Below, in pieces: positions 39,601-50,400 of a stretch of 64,000 bases of DNA (positions are counted from its first letter, which is position 1; each line of letters begins with the position of its first letter). The DNA is from Orobanche coerulescens (lineage: Eukaryota; Streptophyta; Magnoliopsida; Lamiales; Orobanchaceae). Location of the stretch: contig JAWKAU010000238.1 of NCBI GenBank assembly GCA_033398695.1, positions 1 to 64,000 of the forward strand, read 5' to 3'. The notes under the pieces were generated by a model. The model was not told the DNA's origin. It searched no databases and saw only the letters and a list, made by a program, of their open reading frames with translations. The position numbers and the translations under genes were made by a program.

Positions 39601-42600
39601 AAATACGGAAATACCAACTTTGGCGCGAGTTCTAGCTCGTTTCCAAAACCTGTCACCACAAGCCAGCCCGTTACTACCCTTCCAAAACTCCTATCACACC
39701 AAAAGAAACAAGCCTATCTAAAGTCCGGTGTTTCAAATGTCAAGGATTTGGACACTATCAAAGTGCTTGTCCAAATCGGAGGATTGTAACGTTGCGAGAA
39801 GCCATAGCCGCCCGAGAGGAATTATTAGCCGAAGAAGAAAGAGTTGGAGATGTTTTTAACTTAGAAGCTGACGAAGAAGAAGAATGCGAGGCATACGATG
39901 CCCCGAACTATGACACGAACCTTGTCCTTCGCATGTTACAAACGAAGGCCGCCCCAAGTGACGAAGAACAACGGGACCAAATCTTCCACACGAAGTGTCG
40001 TGGTCGAGATAAATGGTGTAGCTTGATCATTGACGGTGGAAGTTGCACAAACGTGGCATCAAGCGAGATGGTTTCAAAACTCGGTTTGATCACCACGGCC
40101 CATCCTAAGCCGTATGCACTCCATTGGCTCGATGATGGGAACAAAGTGAAGGTATCAAGACAAGTGAAGGTCGGACTCACCATGGGTTCGTATGGCGATG
40201 ACATTACATGCGATGTACTACCGATGGACGCATGTCACGTGTTATTAGGAAGACCTTGGTTATTTGATCGGGACGTACTACATCGAGGGAGGAGTAATGA
40301 GTATGAGTTACGTGACAAAGGTAAAAAAATTGTTCTTAAACCTATGTCACCTCAAGCTATCCGGACGATGAGTTCGAAAAAAGTCGAAGGACCGAAACTT
40401 ACGATGTTTGCAAACGAGAAAGAAGTCGAACACGCCATTGACGATGGCGAACGTGTTTATTTGATGATGATCAAAGAGGTACGAAATCTTGCCACCAAAT
40501 CGCAACATGAGGAAGAGATAGACGCACTATTACACGAGTTTTCGGACGTATTTCCCGAAGACTTGCCGGTAGGATTACCACCTATCCGCGGGATTGAACA
40601 CCAGATTGATCTTATACCGGGAGCTCCATTACCGAACAAAGCGGCGTATCGTTGTAATCCCGAAGAAACCAAAGAACTACAACGTCAAATTGATTTAACT
40701 CATGAATCACGGATATGTCCGAGAAAGTTTAAGTCCGTGCGGTTCCGATTCTACTTGTACCAAAAAAGACGGAACATGGCGAATGTGTATTGACAAGAGA
40801 GCCGTGAATAACATCACCGTCAAGTATCGGTTTCCCATCCCGAGACTAGACGACATGCTGGACGAGTTACATGGCTCGGTTATATTTTCCAAAGTTGATT
40901 TACGGAGCGGATACCATCAAATCCGCATGCGAGAGGGAGACGAATGGAAAACGGCGTTTAAAACGAAGAATGGACTTTACGAATGGGTTGTGATGCCATT
41001 CGGCCTCACCAACGCCCGAGCACCTTTATGAGGTTGATGAACGAGGTTCTTAAACCTTTCTTGGGAAAGTTTGTTGTCGTGTACTTAGACGACATTTTGA
41101 TCTACAATCGGTCCGTAGAAGAACATCTCGAACATTTGCGGTACGTGTTTGAGACGCTAAGGGAACAAAACCTTTATGGAAAACGGGAGAAGTGTACTTT
41201 CCTAGTCGAGAGTCTTGTCTTTCTCGGCTATGTTGTTTCGAAGACGGAGTTTCCGACCAAGAGAAGATCGCGGCAATCAAGTCGTGGCCGACCCCAAAGA
41301 CAATCACGAGGTACGGTCATTTCATGGCCTCGCTTCTTTTTACCGACGATTCATACGGGACTTCAACACTATCTCCAGTCCGATCACGGAGTGTCTGAAA
41401 AAGGGAACCTTTGCATGGAACGAGGCAGCCCAAAAGGCTTTTGAAAATTTAAAAGGAAAATTATGTGAAGCGCCGATTTTGACGTTACCCGATTTTTCAC
41501 AACCGTTTGAGGTAGAATGCGACGCTAGCGGAGTTGGAATCGGGCAGTGCTTATTCAAAGAGGCCGTCCCATCGCCTATTTTTCGGAGAAGTTAAGTGGC
41601 GCCCGAGTGAATTATTGTACTTACGACAAGGAGTTCTATGCTATCGTAAGAGCACTCGATCATTGGAGTCATTATCTGCGTTCGAAACATTTCGTGCTGC
41701 ATTCGGATCACGAGTCGTTGAAATACATCAACGGACAGAGTAAGCTAAGCCCGAGACATGCAAAATGGGTGGAATTTTTACAATCTTTTCACTTTTCATC
41801 CAAGTACAAAGACGGGAAGAGTAATGTAGTGGCGGATGCACTATCGAGACGATATGCCTTACTGTCAATGCTAGATGTTCGTTTGTTGGGGTTCGAGACT
41901 TTGAAAGATCATTACAACGACGATTTGGACTTCGGGAAAATTTTTAACCGTTGTAAAACGGCCCCATACGAGGAATTTATTTTACAGGATGGCTTTCTTT
42001 TCAAGGGAAATAAATTGTGTGTGCCGAGGCATACAATTCGGGAATTGTTGGTTCGGGAGGCGCACGGAGGAGGACTAGCCGGTCACTTGGTTCGACCAAA
42101 ATCAGAGGTGCTAAAAGAACATTTCTTTTGGCCGAAGATGTATGGTGACGTCAGACAATCGTGAGCAAATGCGTAACTTGTCACATGATGAAAAGTTCGT
42201 TCAAGTCGAGTACATACATGCCGTTGCCGATACTGCTACGACCGTGGGAGGATGTCTCGATGGATTTTATTGTGGCTTTACCTCGTACTCAACGAGGCAA
42301 AGACTCGATCATGGTGGTTGTCGACCGCTTTTCAAAAATGGCTCACTTTATCGCGTGCCACAAAACCGATGATGCAAGCAATGTGGCGGACTTGTACTTC
42401 CGGAAGTAGTTCGTTTACACGGAGTTCCAAAACTATCGTGTCGGATCGAGATTCCAAATTTCGAGTTACTCGAATACTTTATGGAGGAAAGTTGGTACTA
42501 AACTCCTATTCAAGACTTCACATCACCCGCAAACCGACGGATGCACCGAGGTGACTAATCGAACCTTGGGAGCATTATTGCGAGGGTTGGTAAATAAAAC

Positions 42601-43274
42601 ACGAAGGATTGGGACGTTAAACTTGCTCATGTGGAATTCGCATACAACCGATCACCCGGTTATGCCACGGCCCATTCACCTTTTGAAGTGGTATACGGAT
42701 TAAATCCGCACTTGCCATTGGACTTGATTCCTTACCGAGCAACGAGTTGGTTCACAAAGACGCCGAAGCAAAACTCAAATCAATGGTGAAGTTACATGAA
42801 AAGATACGGAACGGATTAAAGAAGTAAATGAAATATACAAACGGAAGTCGAACAAAAATAAAAAGGCGAGATTATTTGATGTTGGCGACTTGGTTTGGAT
42901 ACATTTGAGAAAAGAAAGATTCCCAAGCAAACGGAAGAACAAATTGATGCCGAGAGCCGAGGGTCCGTACAAAATTGTGGAAAAGGTGAACGACAACGCA
43001 TACAAAGTCGAACTTCCGCGAATACGGAGTACACGCGACATTCAACGTAGGTGATCTCTCACCTTATCTTGACGACGATGGCATTGCGGAATTGAGGTCA
43101 ATTCCTTTCAAAGACGGAGGGAATGATACGATATCTAATATTCCATCTGAAGAAACTCCGATAAAAATCGACATCCATGATGATGCAAATTCGCATGGCC
43201 ATGCATCGTTATACTTAGGAGAAAATGTTAAACGGATTGGAGTTACGTTGTTAATCGGAATCGGAGTAACGTAG
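39601..43274 (+). pseudogene. C gag-pol, copy reaching the natural 3' end
   Basis: Begins mid-Gag, then gives the best A-family protease-RT stretch (39792-40793, 333 codons, IIDGGSCTNVAS). RT to YLDD is open in pieces (40702-41444). RNase H to integrase start lies at 41547-42164, and the integrase core with [13 protein letters not shown] at 42161-42409. The C-terminal domain passes through the polypurine tract into the LTR, with stop at 43274. Frameshifts lie at about 40720, 41025, 41245, 41310, 42090, 42150 and 42405-42760. Confidence 0.85.
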
Positions 43275-44026
43275 AATTCGACGACGGATCGACCCAAAAG
43301 CATGAAGATCGCCAAAACATGCCTGAAAGGGACACTTTGTCTTCATATCTTTCACAAAATAAATGAAGATCACCTCCTTCCCCACCATGACACAAACGGC
43401 CGAAGCTTATAGATGGAGTGAAGACTTTCTTCTTCATGTCACCATCAAGATATCTTCATCAAATCAACACCAAATCCTCCTAAAGTTCGCCGATTGGAAG
43501 CAAGTGCAAGGGAGGATATTTTGTTCTACTTCATGTCACCATCAAGACCAAAGTTTGCCTCATGTCTCTTTCACCTAATAACACCAAGATTGCTTGGTAT
43601 CTACTTGAAGATTTCGGCGAAATAGGAAGTTGCTAGGAAGTTCGTTTTCTCGTTTTGTTGTATTTTCTTACGGTTGGAAACTACTATATATAGTAGTGTT
43701 CGTTGTATTTGTAAATCATCGAGAATCATAATAAACATTGTATTTCCTTTGAAATATACGTTGAACGAGTTCGACAAACTTTAGTTATTGTTTCGACGAG
43801 TCTCGAGATTTTAACTTGATCAATTCTCAAAAGGTCTTGGGAAGAGATTACCCTTTTATCGAGTTATAGGTCTAGTTCGATAAAAACACACCAAACTCCG
43901 TACATCATACTATATCACGGCCGAATCCCATTAAATTCGTCCATCACCTTTGTAATTTTTGATCCATATTGTAAACTTGTTAATCTTCCGTTGTGTTTAT
44001 ACGCATTACTTACGTAATTCGTATCA
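43124..44026 (+). repeat. 3' LTR of C (right end of inverted block)
   Basis: 903 bp, TGATACGA to TCGTATCA. It starts with CCATCTGAAG where other A-family LTRs have CCAGTCGAAG. Followed by CTTTT, the displaced half of the element A duplication, and not by the C target site. Confidence 0.9.
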
Positions 44027-44617
44027 CTTTTCATTATTTTAAAGAACATGTGGTAATAGTTTAAGTTATTTTGTCAGGCCACTTTTGCCTATAAATAGTG
44101 GCAGTAGAGTTGTAACGAGGGGATTATTATTGAATGTTGAAGAATTGAGAACACTTTGTGTTTTTCCCTGGTGAATGCTTTTCATCAAAACTTGGTTTTT
44201 ATTCGACGCGTTTCGAATACTAATCTGATTGATTCTCAATAGGTCTTGAGGAGAAATCACTTTATCAAATTATAGGTCTAATTTGATAAAACTTCTGTTC
44301 ATACCCTGTTTCGATATTCTGTTTATTTCTCGATACAGTTTTATACTTGTTCAATATTTCGTATAAAGTGTTGTTCGATCCTTCGAACGTGTTTCCTATC
44401 TTAAATTCGCTTCCGAACGAAACGTCTTGTTTCGAGTCTTTTCATTGGACCAAATTCTGTCTTGTGGTCAGATCGAATTACCGCCTTCATCACCCGTCGA
44501 TTGTTGTTGTAGCGAGCCGTTGTCACCGATTCCGGCGCTTTTGTCGATAGCTCCCTTTCATCAAAAAGCCTTCTCAGATCGATAGCGAATTCGCATAACC
44601 AGCGAGAATTCGTATCA
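44027..44617 (+). repeat. Remaining part of the B1 3' LTR
   Basis: 591 bp, reverse complement of 11310-11910. It holds the B-family TATA region within its GCCACT/AGTGGC repeat and the twin hairpins. It ends AGCGAGAATTCGTATCA and is followed by CTCTC and then LINE RT sequence. Confidence 0.92.
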
Positions 44618-45920
44618 CTCTCATTGATGCGGATGGGTATACCGACGAGCTCTTCTGTCAGAGATCGAAACAATCTGCGGCCTTGAACGACATCCTTAAT
44701 AAAGAGAGTCTTTTCTTCCAACAAAGGAGTAGGACTAATTGGCTTAAGGATGGTGATCGGAATACCGCCTTTTCCATCGGACAGCTTAAGATGAGGAATA
44801 ATCGTCTTGACTTTCCTCTCTCCTTATTGACGGTGATCTTTGTCGTGATCCGTCTACCATCTCGAACCACATTGTGAATTTTTATCAAGACCTTTTCGAA
44901 GGCCACCCGATTGCTACTAATCGCCCACCGGTTTCTCTCTTCCTAAGGTTTCTCATCAGCATAACTCCATCCTTACTGCTATTCCCCATTATGAGGAAAT
45001 TCATTCTACAGTTTTCGATATGGAGCCCATCAGTGCCCCTGGGCCTGATGGCTTTACTGGATTATTTTATCAGTTCTCTTGGGAGGTCATTGGTCCCGAT
45101 ATTGTGGCGGCTATTCGGCAATTTTTCATTGAGGGTGATCTTCCGACGGGTCTTAACTCTAGCTTAGTTGCTCTCATTCCTAAAGTCAAAGGGGCCATCT
45201 CTATTGAGCAATTCCGGCCTATTGTCTTAAGTAACTTTATCTTCAAGATTATTACTAAAATCCTCGCGGCCAGACTTTCTAGTTTTATTCATGTGATCAT
45301 CACCCATCACTTGGCTTTATTCCAGTCGACGTATCCACGATTGTATATCTATTGCTTCGAATGCGTTAATTGTTTGAATCGCCGCGCGTTCAAATAACAT
45401 GGCTATTAAAATTGACATTCGTAAAGCTTTTGACACTCTCTCCGGGAGTTCTTATTAGATGTTCTTCAGCTTTGGTTTTCACGACATTTGTTGCTTGGGT
45501 TTCCACCATTCTTCACTCGTGAAGCTTTCTATTCTTATAAATGGTGCTCCTACGGGTTACTTTGCGTGCAGTCAAGGGGTTCGGCAAGGTGATCCCATGT
45601 CTCCTCTTTTATTTTGTATTGCTGAGGAGATGCTCGGTCTCATGCTCTCCAATGCGGTCCGGACTACTCTCTTCAAGCCTATTTTTGCGGGCCGTAAGAT
45701 TGTCTATCCTTCTCACCTTTTTTATGCGGATGATGCTATCGTGTTTGGTCGTGCCTCTACGGATAATGCCAATGCCATATCGAAGATTCTTGATGATTAC
45801 TCAGCTATCTCGGGCCAGGCTATGAACCGTAATAAATCTAAGGTTTATTTCGGTTCTCATGTTCCTATCCACACCAAACGGGTCATTCTGCGCACCCTTG
45901 GCATGCGCGAGGGATCACTC
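44618..45920 (+). pseudogene. LINE ORF2, reverse transcriptase part
   Basis: Continues the LINE after the first insertion block. Recognisable L1-clade RT features are a lead-in with TNWLKDGDRNT, the PGPDGF motif (about 45035), LIPK and FRPIVLSN (about 45170-45235), QGDPMSPLLF (about 45580) and the catalytic YADD (about 45723). Frameshifts or stops occur near 44775, 44870, 44990 and 45395-45460. The D3 insertion follows at CACTC (45916-45920). Confidence 0.9.
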
Positions 45921-46518
45921 TGATACGAATTATCCGGGGAGAGGTGGATACGTATCGGTCGGAGTATATGTAAGTGTATGATAGCGGAAGGCTTTTACGA
46001 ATATGGAGTTTTTCGGATGTATTTTGTATGTGAATAATATCGGATATAACAATAAAAATATCGAACAAGAAGATGATACGAATTACGTACGTAATGCGTA
46101 TGAAATACAACGGAAGATTATTATGTCTTGACAACTATCAAAGTATCACTCGAAAATTACAAGGGGTGACCGAACTTAAATGGATTTCGGCCGTGAAGTA
46201 GTATGGTATACGGGTTTGGATGTGTTTTATCGAACTAGACCTATAACTCGATAAAAGTAATCTCTCCTCAAGACCTATTGAGAATTGATCAAGTTATAAT
46301 TCGAGACGCGTCGAAATAATAACTAAAGTTTGTTGAACTCGTTCAACGTATATTTCAAAGAAATACAAGGTTTATTACTTTCAAGATTCAAGATATGTTT
46401 ACAATACAACGAGCACTACTATATATAGTAGTTTCCAACCGTAAGAAAATACAACAAAACGAGAAATGAAACTTCCTAGTAACATCCCAATCGGCCGAAA
46501 TATCTAAAGAGGAGATAC
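45921..46518 (-). repeat. D3 3' LTR, left part
   Basis: Outer end GATACGAATTATCCGGGG. An internal A-type LTR end is visible at 46075-46100, so the A-like segment is embedded within the LTR. It has the TATA palindrome (about 46417-46434) and twin hairpins. It is cut by B2 at GATAC (46514-46518). Confidence 0.88.
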
Positions 46519-47441
46519 TGATACGAAACCGACTATTCCGTGTGAAGAAGACGAAGTAAGAATTGACATAAAACACCTCGACCATACTCCAACGTACTTG
46601 GGCGAGAGAACTGAAACGAGGCCTGGAGTTACATTGATAATCGGAATTGGGGTAACTTAAAGACAACTTGCATCTTGGGGAGGGGAGGAAATTCAAGTGG
46701 CAATTAAACAATAAAAGAATGTTCAGCTTTCTCTTACAAAAGCAGCAGGATTCTTGGCAAAAGGGCTACCACAAACTTCAACTTGGAGACAAGACCCAAC
46801 TTTTACTTTTGTCAACAAGTGACATGAAGAACCTTTTTATTATCTTTTATTATTCTAAGCTCAGCTTGTATTAGTTTAAGTTATCGTGTCAGGCTGCTTT
46901 TACCTATAAATAGTGGCAGTAGAGTTGTAATGAGGGAATTATTGAATGTTGAAGAATTGAGAACACTTTGTGTTTTTCCTGGTGAATGCTTTTCATCAAA
47001 AACTTGGTTTTTATTCGACGCGTTTCGAATACTAATCTGATCGATTCTCAATAGGTCTTGAGGAGAAATCACTTTATCAAATTATAGGTCTAATTTGATA
47101 AAACATCTGTTCATATCTTGTTTCGATATTCTGTTTATTTTTTTCAATACAGTTTTATACTTGTTCAATATTTCGTACAAAGTGTTGTTCGATCCTTCGA
47201 ACGTGTTTCCTGTCTTAAATTCGCTCCCGAACGAAACGTGCTGTTTCGAGTCTTTTCATTTGGACCAAATTCCTGTCTTGTGGCTGTATCGAATTACCGC
47301 CTTCATCACTCGCCAGTATTGTTGCTGTAGCGAGCTGTTGTCACTAGTTCCCGACAGTTTCTTGTCGATAGCTTCCGCTCGTCAAAGAAGCCTTCCGCTG
47401 TACCGATAGCGAATTCGCATAACCAGCGAGAATTCGTATCA
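46519..47441 (+). repeat. 5' LTR of B2
   Basis: 923 bp. Begins with the Pol-tail codons (stop near 46660). The TATA region CCTATAAATAG lies at about 46900-46910. Twin hairpins are at 47046-47061 and 47072-47101. The LTR ends AATTCGTATCA. Confidence 0.93.
47046..47101 (+). promoter_or_regulatory. Twin hairpins with TAGGTC loops (B LTR copy)
   Basis: Hairpin 1 is CTCAA-TAGGTC-TTGAG. Hairpin 2 is a perfect 12-bp stem, TTTATCAAATTA and its complement, around TAGGTC. The spacer is ten bases. Compared with the A/D form, one stem pair changes G-C to A-U and two G-U pairs become A-U or U-A, with the loop unchanged. Confidence 0.72.
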
Positions 47442-47445
47442 TAAG

Positions 47446-47460
47446 TGGCATCGGAGCCCA
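47446..47460 (+). other. Primer binding site of B2
   Basis: TGGCATCGGAGCCCA, four bases after the LTR. It differs from the initiator tRNA-Met complement at a few positions and is otherwise at the expected place. Confidence 0.75.
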
Positions 47461-47480
47461 AGTTATTGATCTTTGGCATT

Positions 47481-50400
47481 ATGGATCTCAACGACGCTGA
47501 TTTCTTGGCAAAACTTCGTGACGCATTACGTGACGTACCAGAACAACGCGACCAGCGTTGGCAACCTAGGCGTGGTGACTATGAACGACCCTCACGCCAT
47601 GTCGAAGAGTTCAAGGTGAACGAGCTTCCAGAGTTCGTTGGAGGGACCGACCCTGAAGTTTACCTGGAATGGGAACGAAAAATTGATCGTATGTTCGAAT
47701 TTAAAGACCTTGACGATGAGAAAAGGTGTAAGTATGCAATTCTCAAGTTGGGGAAAGGAGCTTCACTTTGGTACGAAGGTATGAAAACACGAAGAGCTCG
47801 TGCGGGGAAAGAAAAGATCCGTTCGTGGGAGTCATTAAAAGAAAACTTCGTAAAGATATGTGCCAACATCACACCGTTATCCTTGTACAGAAGATTGCGA
47901 GATCTCATGCAGGAAAGTTAAATGTCGGTGAGTACATTGAGGAATTTGAGAATCTAACCTTAATGGGAGAGATAGAGGAGAATGAGGAACGAGAAGATGT
48001 CGCGATTCTTGCGTGGCTTAAACCGAAGCATAGCTAACTCGGTGGAACCGTATCCATACGAGGACTTCGATACTTTATGTGGGTTATGTGTGAAGTTAGA
48101 AGCTCAAAACAGATAAAGATGTATAAACCCGAGTTTCCAAATAAGTTTGGAAACCCAAGCGTCGGATCTAGTTCACCGCTAAGGCAACTGACCGACTCCT
48201 TCTGTTGCGATTCTGCTAAGGCAACTGTACCCTACGCATCAAGGAGACAAGCTTGGCTAAAGTGAGATGTTTCAAATGTCAAGGATTCGGCATTATCAAA
48301 ATGCTTGTCCGAACAAGCGAGTGGTGACACTAAGGGAAGTCACGATCCGAGACGAGTTGTTGGTTGAGGAAGAAAGGTCAGGTGACGTATTTGATTTCGA
48401 CATTAAGGACGCAGAAGGAGAGGAATGCGAGACTTACGATGCTCCAAGCTATGACACGGCTTTAGTTCTCGCGGACGCTACAGCCAAAGTCAGACGAATG
48501 ATTCGAGCAAATAAATCAAATATTTCACACAAAGTGTCAAATTGGAAAGAAATGGTGTAGTTTGATCGTTGATGGGGGTAGTTGCACCAACGTCGCTTCC
48601 AGCGAGATGGTGACTAAACTCGGGCTGACCACTACGGCTCACCCGAAACCTTACACTTTGCATTGGCTCGATGATGGGAGCAAAATAAGGGTAACTAAAC
48701 AGTGGAGGATTGGACTAGCCATGGGTTCATATGAAGACAACGTATTATGTGATGTACTCCCGATGGATGCATGCCATGTACTGTTGGGAAGACCATGGAT
48801 GTTTGATAGGGACGTTTTACACCAAGGGAGAAGCAATGAGTACGAGTTACGGGATAAGGGCAAGAAGATTGTGCTTAAACCAATGTCGCCGCAAGATATT
48901 CACTCTATGAGTTCTAGTAGGAGCAAAAAACCAAAACTGGCTATGTTTGCTAGCGAACGGGAGGTGGAACATGCTATTAATGATGGCAAGTGTGTGTACT
49001 TATTGGTTCTGAAGGAGACACGGAATGGTGACATTGTGGTGCGGAACGAAAGGATGGATGTCTTATTACGCGAATTTGCGGATGTTTTTCCCGAAGAATT
49101 ACCGTCGGGTTTACCACCAATTCGCGGGATTGAACATCAGATCGACCTCATACCGGGTGTGTCGTTGCCTAACAAAGCTGCCTATAGATGTAATCCCGAG
49201 GAGACAAAGGAATTACAAAACCAAATCGAAGAACTGATGGATCAAGGATATGTTCGAGAAAGCCTAAGTCCTTGTGCGGTTCCTAGATTCGGGTTCCAAA
49301 GAAAGACGGATCTTGGAGGATGTGCATTGACAGTCGAGCTGTGAACAATATAACCATCAAGTATCGATTTCCGATTCCGAGGCTTGATGACATGTTGGAT
49401 GAATTACACGGATCAGTGATCTTTTCAAAAATTGATCTACGAAGTGGTTATCACCAGATTCGAATGCGAGAAGGAGATGAATGGAAGACAGCCTTCAAAA
49501 CTAAACACGGGCTGTATGAATGGACCGTTATGCCGTTCGGTCTTACAAATGCACCGAGTACTTTCATGCGCTTGATGAATGAGGTACTTAAGCCATTTTT
49601 AGGGAAATTTGTGGTTGTATACTTAGATGATATTTTGATCTACAGCCGATCGCTGCAAGAACATTTCGAACACTTGAGGCAAGTCTTCGAAACCCTTAGA
49701 GACCAGAAGCTGTATGGAAAAAAGGAGAAGTGCTCATTTTTGGTCGAAAGTATAGTCTTTCTTGGCTATGTTGTTTCAAAGAATGGAGTGTCGGTCGATC
49801 AAGCGAAGATCGAAGCAATTAAGTCATGGCCGGTTCCCACTACAGTGACGGAGGTTAGATCGTTCCATGGACTAGCTTCATTTTACCGAAGATTCATTCG
49901 AGACTTCAGTACCATTGCAAGCCCAATAACCGAATGTTTGAAGAAGGGCACGTTTAATTGGAGCAGGGCTGCACAGGAGTCATTTACAAATTTGAAGGTG
50001 AAGTTGTGCGAAGCACCAATCTTAGCATTACCCGATTTTTCGCAACCGTTTGAGGTGGAATGTGATGCTAGCGGAGTGGGCATTGGAGCGGTTCTCATTC
50101 AGGGAAAGCGACCTATTGCTTACTTTTCTGAGAAGTTAAACGGTGCTCGTCTGAATTATTGTACGTACGACAAGGAGTTTTATGCTATTGTGAGGGCTCT
50201 AGATCATTGGAGTCACTATCTTCGACCAAAGCATTTTATCATCCACTCGGACCATGAATCCTTGAAGTATATTAACGGACAACACAAGTTAAGTCCCAGG
50301 CATGCGAAGTGGGTGGAATTCTTACAATCATTTCACTTCTCATCGAAGTATAAGGATGGCAAGAGCAATATTGTGGCAGATGCATTGTCTAGGCGTTATG

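Larger units (their letters stand above)
27044..41725 (+). repeat. Tandem unit, copy 2 (14.7 kb)
   Basis: Same content as copy 1 with E2 in place of E1. The E insertion uses the same TTACC target in both copies, so E inserted once, before the duplication. After this copy, pol continues past the point where the other two are cut and runs to the natural 3' LTR. Confidence 0.88.
702..44026. other. Apparent inversion of a 43-kb block between inverted LTRs
   Basis: The block begins with a minus-strand ~0.9-kb LTR (702-1605) and ends with a plus-strand LTR of the same family (43124-44026). Flanks do not match across either end. The outer flanks are TTCAG (697-701) and CTTTT (44027-44031), while their partners lie inside in reverse complement: CTGAA at 12248-12252 and AAAAG at 6724-6728. 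GAGAG at 12242-12246 likewise pairs with CTCTC at 44618-44622. Inverting the interval between the two LTRs pairs all three 5-bp duplications. Either homologous recombination between inverted LTRs or a mis-joined assembly would produce this. Confidence 0.85.
12253..44026 (+). mobile_element. Element C: A-family element expanded by nested and duplicated DNA
   Basis: Starts with 85 bp of A-family LTR (12253-12337) and ends with a complete LTR (43124-44026). Flanks in the un-inverted order are TTCAG on both sides. The interior is not a simple element. The 5' LTR body, leader and most of gag-pol are missing at the left. Two tandem ~14.7-kb units follow, each with D-family LTRs, an E element and C gag-pol, before the natural C 3' end. 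A 6-kb element has thus grown to almost 32 kb. Confidence 0.8.

Noticed and set aside
44618..45920. A separate host gene with reverse-transcriptase similarity
   Set aside because: It continues in frame with the endonuclease part at 701 and with the segment at 56574 once insertions are removed, so it is one LINE.
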